DNA of 16,238 nucleotides, taken from CAIMDX01 sp041652155 (GTDB lineage: Bacteria; Patescibacteriota; Minisyncoccia; Minisyncoccales; JAQTVQ01). Below, piece after piece: positions 1 through 5,231 of the stretch. The position numbers and the translations under genes were made by a program. Positions within the stretch are counted from its first letter, which is position 1, and each line of letters starts with the position of its first letter. The notes under the pieces are model-generated. The model saw only the letters and a list, made by a program, of their open reading frames with translations. It did not search any database and was not told where the DNA came from. The stretch lies in the NCBI GenBank assembly GCA_041652155.1, contig JBAZHV010000021.1, forward strand, positions 1 to 16,238, in the 5' to 3' direction.

Positions 1-2
1 CA

Positions 3-185
3 AAAATTAAAGAATACCGTCTGGCAAAAAATCTCACCCAGGAAAGTTTGGCCGATCTTGCAGGAGTAAGAAGGGAAACCATCGTATTTGTCGAGCAGGG
101 GAAATATGTGCCGTCGCTGAAGCTGGCCCACGACATCGCCAAAATTTTGGGCGTCCGGATAGACGAGCTGTTTTTCTTCGGCTGA
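3..185 (+). CDS. XRE/Cro-type small transcriptional regulator (5' end missing)
   Basis: The frame is open from the window edge and ends at a TGA after 60 visible codons. The translation has a typical helix-turn-helix core: KEYRLAKNLTQESLADLAGV, then RRETIVFVEQGKYVPSLKLAHDIAKILGV, and the usual ending DELFFFG. This is the compact (about 65 to 70 residue) single-domain XRE class that binds DNA as a dimer, so only the first few residues should be missing. The recognition helix region is RRETIVFVEQGK. No partner protein or toxin gene is visible downstream. The next gene starts 189 bases later behind its own promoter, so this gene probably ends its transcription unit here, although I see no strong terminator after it. 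The target is unknown. The family call is secure; a specific role cannot be given. Confidence 0.85.
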   Translation, partial: KIKEYRLAKNLTQESLADLAGVRRETIVFVEQGKYVPSLKLAHDIAKILGVRIDELFFFG

Positions 186-256
186 AGAATCATCCCAATA
201 AATTTTCTAGAAAAATGGATTTTTCCCAAGTTCCGTTTTTTTTGACAAAATAGTTT

Positions 257-285
257 TTGACACTAGGTTTTCAATATTGTGTATT
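257..285 (+). promoter_or_regulatory. Probable sigma-70-type promoter of the secreted-protein gene
   Basis: TTGACA at 257-262 is followed after 17 bases by TGTATT at 280-285 (four of six matches to TATAAT). A second TTGACA lies 15 bases upstream at 242-247, but no good -10 box sits at the right distance from it. Transcription would start near 291-293 and give a leader of about 80 bases before the ATG at 375. Confidence 0.5.
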
Positions 286-295
286 GCGAGCAGAT

Positions 296-348
296 CCCTC
301 TAACCCGAGGGAGCGAATAATAAGTCGCTCCCTAGGTCGAAGGGAGCG
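296..348 (+). promoter_or_regulatory. Leader region with mutually exclusive hairpins
   Basis: Four segments in the predicted leader can pair in alternative ways. CCCTC (296-300) can pair with GAGGG (307-311). AGGGAGCGA (308-316) can pair with TCGCTCCCT (325-333) across an 8-base loop. The same CGCTCCCT (326-333) can instead pair with AGGGAGCG (341-348) across a 7-base loop. Forming the middle hairpin therefore excludes the two outer ones. No U-run follows the last hairpin, so if it regulates, it would more likely act on translation or RNA stability than by classical termination. It could also be a decayed palindromic repeat. Confidence 0.4.
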
Positions 349-374
349 CGGTTCGTTTAAACTATCAAAAATAT

Positions 375-1346
375 ATGCAATTGAAAAAATTGTTTGCCGT
401 TTTGCTGTTAGTGTCAGTATGTTTTCTGTTCAGCGGTTTGAGCTTGGTTTTCGCCCAGCGATATCAGCCTCGGCCCAACGAAAGTATCTCTGTTTCCGTA
501 AGCCCGAAAAGCCCCGTGAATGGTGGATGTCGTAACTACGATTTCTGCACTTGGGGAGTATACAGAATAAGGGCAACCGGCGGATCGGTAAGAGTAAGAC
601 AGATGTCCTTATACATGAACGCGAATTACGGAACCCAAGGAACGGTGGAAGCCAGCCTTTACAACAACAACGGAACTTCGATTTCCGGTGTTTCCAAAGG
701 TTATTTCTATAAAGGGGGAGACCAGATCCTTATGACCTTTGACGGTATGAATATAACCATTCCCGCCGGAGATTACGCGGATATTTATGTGAAGGGCGTG
801 CCGAGGGAAATAAATAATCCCGACTCTTCCTCTTCCAACATATACGTATCTCTGTCAACGAAAGACGGTCCAAGCATTGTCGCGACCGGCATAAGAACTG
901 GCAATCAGGTAAATTCTTATTCTAACATTTCGTTGCCTTACGTCAGAATTTGGTCATCTTCATATCCCTACGGCGCGAGTCCGTTCAAAACGCGAATCAG
1001 CGTTTCCGTCGCGATCAACGTAATTCCCGTTAACGAATTTGATCTTTTCCGCTACGGAGAAAAATTGACGTTGCGTTCGGTGGAGCTTAACGCCATTACT
1101 CCCGGCGTCAAAATAATGGGAGCGTCCATTTCCTGGGAAGCAGGGTCTGTCGCCAAGCTGTCCGACAGTTCGTCTTCGGCTTCCGACCAGATGATATTTT
1201 CTCTTTCCGGAACGGGATCGTCCGCGTACGCAAGAATGGTAAAAGTCGTGGTATATGCCACCGGGGTTTCCAATTTCAGCGGAAAGATATACGCCGACAG
1301 CCCTTCGGGGTCCAGAGAGATCCCGATAACGGTAACTTACAGGTAG
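375..1346 (+). CDS. Secreted beta-sandwich-rich surface protein of unknown function
   Basis: This 323-residue protein starts with a clear signal peptide: MQLKK, a hydrophobic core (LFAVLLLVSVCFLFSGLSL), and a likely cleavage after FA near residue 27. The mature part is rich in Ser, Asn, Gly, Tyr and alternating hydrophobic residues, as expected for exported beta-sandwich domains. Two domain-like halves can be suspected, about 35-195 and 205-323. The first contains ITIPAGDYADIYVKG, a pattern I associate from memory with repeated surface domains of CPR proteins. Two cysteines, C52 and C58, lie close together and may form a small disulfide loop. There is no C-terminal membrane helix or LPXTG-type signal, so it is probably released or held non-covalently. 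The ATG at 375 has no Shine-Dalgarno sequence. It is monocistronic, with its own promoter and two terminators. An adhesin, S-layer or pilus-associated role is possible but unproven. Confidence 0.8.
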   Translation: MQLKKLFAVLLLVSVCFLFSGLSLVFAQRYQPRPNESISVSVSPKSPVNGGCRNYDFCTWGVYRIRATGGSVRVRQMSLYMNANYGTQGTVEASLYNNNGTSISGVSKGYFYKGGDQILMTFDGMNITIPAGDYADIYVKGVPREINNPDSSSSNIYVSLSTKDGPSIVATGIRTGNQVNSYSNISLPYVRIWSSSYPYGASPFKTRISVSVAINVIPVNEFDLFRYGEKLTLRSVELNAITPGVKIMGASISWEAGSVAKLSDSSSSASDQMIFSLSGTGSSAYARMVKVVVYATGVSNFSGKIYADSPSGSREIPITVTYR

Positions 1347-1375
1347 ACAATTTGATTGCAGATTTCAGAAAGAAC

Positions 1376-1409
1376 GGCCCTTTGTTTCCAAGCAAAGGGC
1401 CTTTTGTTT
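1376..1409 (+). terminator. Rho-independent terminator 1 after the secreted-protein gene
   Basis: A perfect 9-bp stem, GGCCCTTTG (1376-1384) with CAAAGGGCC (1393-1401), encloses an 8-base loop and is followed by TTTTGTTT. It begins 30 bases after the stop codon. Confidence 0.9.
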
Positions 1410-1449
1410 GACTTATATTATCGATTATTGATCGATCGTCCATAAGCCG

Positions 1450-1480
1450 CGGGCTTCCCAATGGGAGGCCCGTTTTGTTT
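1450..1480 (+). terminator. Rho-independent terminator 2, in tandem
   Basis: CGGGCTTCCC (1450-1459) pairs with GGGAGGCCCG (1463-1472) over ten positions, one of them a G-U wobble, around a tight 3-base loop. TTTTGTTT follows. Its base sequence differs from terminator 1, so it is not a simple duplication. There is no T-run on the other side, so it works for + strand transcription only. Confidence 0.85.
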
Positions 1481-1497
1481 ATTTGAAAGGAATCTCT

Positions 1498-1526
1498 TTG
1501 ACTAGGAGGCTGAAATTCCATAGAAT
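1498..1526 (+). promoter_or_regulatory. Promoter for the LysRS-like gene, placed for leaderless or nearly leaderless transcription
   Basis: TTGACT (1498-1503), a 17-base spacer, then TAGAAT (1521-1526): five of six matches in each box. Only nine bases separate the -10 box from the ATG at 1536, so the transcript should begin at about 1533-1536, at or within three bases of the start codon. An AGGAGG at 1504-1509 lies inside the spacer and is too far from the ATG to serve as a ribosome site. Confidence 0.7.
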
Positions 1527-1535
1527 TAATGCAAT

Positions 1536-2987
1536 ATGGGTGCCATTGATAATATAAGAAAAATCAGGATAGGGAAGGTTTTGGCTGTTAAAAAAGCCGG
1601 GCTTAACCCTTTTCCCGAAACGACCAAAAGGAGCCATTCTTTGGCTGAAGCGAATGAACAATTCGACAGCTTGGCGGCCGGAGAAAAAGAAGTGGTCGTT
1701 GCCGGGAGGATAAAAGCTTTGCGTCCGCGCGGCGGTTTGGCGGTTGTCGATATCGATGACGGCACAGGTTGCCTGCGGGCAATTTTTGACAAGGCCGGGC
1801 TTGGCCCGAAAGGGTTCGAATTTTTTATCGATAATTTTGATACGGGAGATATTATAGAGGTCAGGGGAGTGCTGTTCAAAGATGGACAAGAGAAAAGAAC
1901 GATCCGGGCCGCTGATTTCAAGATGCTGGCCAAATCGTTTAGGCCTTTGCCGGAAAAATGTTTGGCGGACGCCGAAGCGTGCTATTCCAAAGTTAATAAA
2001 GACACAAAAAGAGAGCTAGAGCTAAGCAACGTTGTAGGAGAGATAAAGAATTTTTTAGAAAAAGAGGGGTTTTTGGAAGCTGATCTTTATTCAAAACGTT
2101 TTTTGGTGAGAGAATTCCAAAAGATATTTGAGATAAAAAAATTTCCCCGGGATGAAAGGGCGGACAAAAAAGATGACCTCGAATTTACAACGCTTGAATT
2201 TTATTGGGCCTATGCCGATTATCGCCAAGCTATGAAGTTGGCCGAGAAGATGATCTCTTCGATCGCCAATAAATTATTTAAAGGAGAAAAAATAATTTAT
2301 CAGGGGAAAGAAATAGATTTTAAAACTCCATGGCAAAGGATAGAATATGCAGATCTTCTGGAAAAATACACAGGCATAAAATATGAAGATATAAACGAAG
2401 CGGGGCTGGCCAGGAAAGCCAAGGAGGCAAGAATAGATATTTCAAAAGGAGCTAACAAATCGGAAATAGCCAATGAGATCTATAAAAAATTCTGCCTTCC
2501 CAAGCTTGCATATCCGACTTTCGTTTTACATTATCCTTTGGAATCCCAATTTTTAGCCAAACAGCTTGAAAGCGATTCTCAAAAATTGGCCGATTTTCAT
2601 TTTGTTGCCAAAGGAGTGGAGATCGCCAGCGCTTTTTCAGCGCTTAACGATCCGATAGAACAGGGAATCAGGCTTAAAGAACGGAGATTATTCAAATTAG
2701 GCCCAAAGAATGACCGACGGCCGGACAAAGAATTTGTCGAAATCCTGGAGCAAGGAATGCCTCCCGCCGCCAGTTTAATTTTAAATATCGACAAGTTGGC
2801 GTTATTGTTGCCGGGTTTGGCCAGTTCGCGCAAAGCGATATTATCTCCGGTTGTGAAGCCTCGCCGCCATAGCGGGCTTCGGCGGACAAAGTCCGCCGGT
2901 CGGCGGAATACAACAGATAAAGCCAAACCGTCCATTTCATCTAAAAAGCTGAAACGGAAAACAGGAAGAACCATTAAAGTTAAATAG
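1536..2987 (+). CDS. Lysyl-tRNA synthetase-like protein with degenerate catalytic motifs
   Basis: The 483-residue protein follows the class II LysRS plan. It has an N-terminal OB-fold (about 52-138: VVVAGRIKALRPRGG, VDIDDGTGCLRAIF), a catalytic-like domain with EFTTLEFYWAYADY (216-229), IASAFSALNDP (363-373) and LEQGMPP (404-410). Key parts are changed. The stretch that should follow GFLE (lysine pocket, TPxL to the PF.T loop) is missing by roughly 40 residues: GFLEADLYSKRFLVREF runs straight to the motif 2 region. Motif 2 keeps R205 and E207, but the HNPEFT element reads DDLEFT. The second metal-binding Glu of FSELND is Ala369. Motif 3, normally GxGIDRL, is SLILNIDKL, so its Arg is Lys420. 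After VVKPRR the last 40 or so residues are a basic tail that begins inside a GC-rich palindrome. The reading frame is intact behind a good promoter, so it may be an expressed paralogue with a new role, but lysylation looks unlikely. Automatic annotation would probably call it lysS. Confidence 0.75.
   Translation: MGAIDNIRKIRIGKVLAVKKAGLNPFPETTKRSHSLAEANEQFDSLAAGEKEVVVAGRIKALRPRGGLAVVDIDDGTGCLRAIFDKAGLGPKGFEFFIDNFDTGDIIEVRGVLFKDGQEKRTIRAADFKMLAKSFRPLPEKCLADAEACYSKVNKDTKRELELSNVVGEIKNFLEKEGFLEADLYSKRFLVREFQKIFEIKKFPRDERADKKDDLEFTTLEFYWAYADYRQAMKLAEKMISSIANKLFKGEKIIYQGKEIDFKTPWQRIEYADLLEKYTGIKYEDINEAGLARKAKEARIDISKGANKSEIANEIYKKFCLPKLAYPTFVLHYPLESQFLAKQLESDSQKLADFHFVAKGVEIASAFSALNDPIEQGIRLKERRLFKLGPKNDRRPDKEFVEILEQGMPPAASLILNIDKLALLLPGLASSRKAILSPVVKPRRHSGLRRTKSAGRRNTTDKAKPSISSKKLKRKTGRTIKVK
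2855..2907. repeat. GC-rich palindromic element inside the 3' end of the LysRS-like gene
   Basis: Nested inverted repeats occur here. GAAGCC (2855-2860) pairs with GGCTTC (2875-2880). CGGCGGAC (2880-2887) pairs with GTCCGCCG (2891-2898) around AAA. TCCGCCG (2892-2898) can instead pair with CGGCGGA (2901-2907). The stretch is far more GC-rich than its surroundings. It falls just after the residues aligning with the normal LysRS C-terminus and encodes the start of the extra basic tail. It resembles short palindromic elements I recall from CPR genomes, but no second copy is in this window. Confidence 0.65.
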
Positions 2988-3013
2988 AAAGAATAAATAG
3001 AGAGTTGATATTC

Positions 3014-3060
3014 GAAAATCGAGAGTCGCTGCGATGCTCGGCATTCGACCATCGACCTTC
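3014..3060. repeat. Imperfect inverted repeat directly in front of serS
   Basis: GAAAATCGAGAGTCG (3014-3028) and CGACCATCGACCTTC (3046-3060) pair at 11 of 15 positions, and a small GC hairpin (ATGC 3034-3037 with GCAT 3041-3044) sits at the top. The structure ends six bases before the serS ATG. It could be a leader hairpin or a mobile palindrome. The ATG at 3034 lies within it and is unlikely to be a start. Confidence 0.45.
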
Positions 3061-3066
3061 AAGAGT

Positions 3067-4335
3067 ATGCTAGACATTAAATTGATCAGGCAAGACCCTG
3101 AACTCGTTAAAAAAGCTTGCCAAGACAAGCGCATGAAAGTCGATATTGATAAGCTTCTGGAAGTGGACAAGAGCCGCGTCAAAATATTGCAGGCGGTTGA
3201 GACCATTCTGGCCCAGAAGAACAGATCGTCCAAAGAGGTTGTCCAAGCCAAAGACAAAGAGGCTCGCGACGTGATCATCATCCGGATGCGCGCGCTCGAC
3301 CATGAGCTGGAAGAATTGAACGCTCAACAAAAAGAAATTGAAAAAGAGTTCAACGATCTGATGTTGCAGATACCTAATATTCCTTTCGATAGCGTTCCGG
3401 TCGGGAAAGACGATACGGAAAACGTAAGCATCAGGCAGGTCGGGGAAAAGACCAAATTCGATTTTGAATCCAAAGATTATATGGCCATAGCCGAGCAAAT
3501 GGATCTTATCGACGTCAAAAGAGCGGCCAAGATCTCCGGCAGCCGTTTTGGCTTTATCAAGAACGAAGCGGCTTGGCTGGAATTCGCCCTTGTCCGTCTG
3601 GTTTTTGATATAGTTACCAAAAAAGGATTCCAACCCGTTATACCGCCGGTAATGATCAATCCGGAAATGGCTATGGGAATGGGATTCTTGGAGAAATTGG
3701 AAGGAGACCCAGAAGCTTATTACCTCCAGCAGGATAACCAATATTTGATAGCTACGGCCGAACAGCCTTTGGGCGCGATGCACGCGGACGAAACTTTTAA
3801 AGAAAGCGAATTACCAATAAGATATCTTGGTTTTTCAACTTGTTTCCGCCGCGAGGCCGGTTCATACGGCAAAGATACCAAAGGAATTTTGAGGGTTCAT
3901 CAATTCGACAAACTGGAAATGTTCTCATACGCCAGGCCGGAAGATTCGAAAGCCGAACACGAATTGATCTTGGGGCTGGAAGAAGAACTGATGCAAGCTT
4001 TGAAAATACCTTATCAGGTTTTGAGAATTTGTACCGGAGATCTCGGCAGGCCGGCAGCGGCCAAGTATGATATCGAGGCTTGGGTTCCGAGCGAAGGCAA
4101 ATACCGCGAGACCCATTCGACTTCGAATTGCACCGATTTTCAGGCTCGCCGTTTGAACATTCGTTATCAGGACAAGACCGGCAAAATGAATTTTGTCCAT
4201 ACTCTTAACGGCACCGCTTTTGCCATAGGCCGCATCATCATCGCTATTATCGAGAACTGCCAGCAAGCGGACGGTTCGATCGCCGTGCCGGAGGTCCTGC
4301 ACAAATATCTTCCGTTCACGGTCATCAAAAAATAG
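3067..4335 (+). CDS. serS: Seryl-tRNA synthetase
   Basis: Class II synthetase that activates serine and charges tRNA-Ser in the cytoplasm. At 422 residues it has the normal family length. The start at 3067 is chosen because MLDIKLIRQDPELVKKA matches the conserved SerRS N-terminus; an ATG at 3034 would add 11 unrelated residues. The tRNA-binding coiled-coil arm covers about 30-100 (the two helices flank EARDVIIIRMRALDHELEEL). The catalytic core shows TAEQPL (230-235), motif 2 around FRREAGSYGKDTKG (260-273) with RVHQFDKLEMF (276-286), STSNCTDFQARR (351-362), and motif 3 NGTAFAIGR (381-389) with its Arg389. All expected catalytic elements are present, in contrast to the LysRS-like gene upstream. 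No Shine-Dalgarno sequence is visible. It is probably cotranscribed with the gene before and the hydrolase after. Confidence 0.97.
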   Translation: MLDIKLIRQDPELVKKACQDKRMKVDIDKLLEVDKSRVKILQAVETILAQKNRSSKEVVQAKDKEARDVIIIRMRALDHELEELNAQQKEIEKEFNDLMLQIPNIPFDSVPVGKDDTENVSIRQVGEKTKFDFESKDYMAIAEQMDLIDVKRAAKISGSRFGFIKNEAAWLEFALVRLVFDIVTKKGFQPVIPPVMINPEMAMGMGFLEKLEGDPEAYYLQQDNQYLIATAEQPLGAMHADETFKESELPIRYLGFSTCFRREAGSYGKDTKGILRVHQFDKLEMFSYARPEDSKAEHELILGLEEELMQALKIPYQVLRICTGDLGRPAAAKYDIEAWVPSEGKYRETHSTSNCTDFQARRLNIRYQDKTGKMNFVHTLNGTAFAIGRIIIAIIENCQQADGSIAVPEVLHKYLPFTVIKK

Positions 4336-5121
4336 ATGCAAGAAAAAAAGATCATCATTAATGATGTAGAGATCAACTACAAAACGGCGGGTGAAGGCAA
4401 ACCGCTCTTGATTTGGCACGGTTGGGGAGGGTCATCGGATTCTTGGGTTAAAGTTCAGGATGTTCTGGCTCAAAAAGGTTTGCAGGTTATTTCTTTGGAC
4501 TTGCCCGGTTTTGGAAAGAGTTCCAACCCTCCCCAGCCTTGGGGCACTGCGGAATACCTGGACCTTTTACTGAAATTTATCCAAAAGATCGGTTTGGAGA
4601 ATTTTTTTCTGCTCGGACATTCTTTCGGGGGAGGCCTCTCTGCTAAATTCACCGCTCTTTATCCTCAAAAAGTAAAAGCCTTGGTGATCGTCGGAGCCGC
4701 TATCTTCCGCGGGAAAAAGCGTTTAAGCCCGAGGCAGAAGATCGCTTCGGCGATAGCCAAACTCGGTTCGTTTTTTGCGAAAGTTCCTTTGGCCGGAAAG
4801 CTCTATCCGATGGCCAGACGTATTCTTTACCGTTTCGCCGGCACCAGCGATTATTACAAAGCCAACGAAGTGATGAAAAAAACCTTTGTTAAAGTGAATG
4901 CCGAAGACTTAGGGGAATGCCTTCCTATGATTAAGGCTCCTTCGCTGGTTATTTGGGGCCGTTGCGACCGGTCGGTTCCTGTCCAAGACGCTTTTGAAGC
5001 CAATAAGCTTATCTCAAATTCTAAAATAAAGATAATAGAAGGCGGCAATCACAGCCCGCATCTCAATCAGCCGGAGCTGACATCCCAGTTGATAGCCGAA
5101 TTTTTATCCGATCTTAAATAA
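4336..5121 (+). CDS. Alpha/beta-fold hydrolase
   Basis: The 261-residue protein is a standard single-domain alpha/beta hydrolase. It has an oxyanion-type HGWGG (28-32), LDLPGFGKS (54-62), the nucleophile elbow GHSFGG with Ser96, the acid in IWGRCDRSVP (Asp211), and the catalytic His239 in EGGNHSPH. The cap region (about 123-190) is basic and helical, so it carries the substrate specificity, which cannot be read from the sequence. No signal peptide is present, so it is cytoplasmic. Its ATG immediately follows the serS stop with no gap, so it must be read from the serS transcript and is likely coupled to serS translation. An esterase, lipase or C-C hydrolase activity would be guesswork. The catalytic triad is complete, so an active enzyme is expected. 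Confidence 0.93.
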   Translation: MQEKKIIINDVEINYKTAGEGKPLLIWHGWGGSSDSWVKVQDVLAQKGLQVISLDLPGFGKSSNPPQPWGTAEYLDLLLKFIQKIGLENFFLLGHSFGGGLSAKFTALYPQKVKALVIVGAAIFRGKKRLSPRQKIASAIAKLGSFFAKVPLAGKLYPMARRILYRFAGTSDYYKANEVMKKTFVKVNAEDLGECLPMIKAPSLVIWGRCDRSVPVQDAFEANKLISNSKIKIIEGGNHSPHLNQPELTSQLIAEFLSDLK

Positions 5122-5122
5122 A

Positions 5123-5153
5123 AAATATGCACAGGCGACGCCTGTGCGTATTT
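5123..5153. repeat. Palindromic intergenic element, copy 1 (ATGCACAGG family)
   Basis: Two 15-base arms (5123-5137 and 5139-5153) pair completely around a single central A, with one T-G wobble. The core is ATGCACAGGCG / CGCCTGTGCGT. It starts just after the hydrolase stop codon. Only three Ts close the right arm and CGG follows, so it is a weak terminator at best. The same element recurs at 13145-13179. Confidence 0.8.
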
Positions 5154-5213
5154 CGGACCAAGAGGGAGGATTATTGGCTGGCAAAGTTTTCAACTTCTTT
5201 TTGATGATTTTTC

Positions 5214-5222
5214 TGCTAAAAT
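5214..5222 (+). promoter_or_regulatory. Extended -10 promoter for the Mur ligase-like gene, leaderless spacing
   Basis: TGC-TAAAAT (5214-5222) is an extended -10 box with five of six matches. No -35 box is recognisable at the expected distance, which extended -10 promoters can tolerate. Nine bases separate it from the ATG at 5232, the same spacing as at the LysRS-like gene, so the transcript would start at or next to the start codon. Confidence 0.5.
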
Positions 5223-5231
5223 AAATTTAAT

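Noticed and set aside
210..225. GAAAAAT-GG-ATTTTTC inverted repeat after the XRE-type gene
   Set aside because: Seven mostly A-T pairs with a two-base loop are not a credible terminator or operator without further copies.
257..535. 92-codon frame starting at a TTG upstream of the secreted-protein gene
   Set aside because: Its start codon is the promoter -35 box, it overlaps the secreted-protein gene in another frame, and its translation has no domain-like features.
1504..1509. AGGAGG as ribosome-binding site for the LysRS-like gene
   Set aside because: It is 26 bases from the ATG and inside the promoter spacer; the nearest possible start after it meets a stop at once.
3034..3066. Upstream ATG extending serS by 11 residues
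   Set aside because: The added residues do not match SerRS, the family N-terminus begins at 3067, and the upstream ATG lies inside a hairpin.
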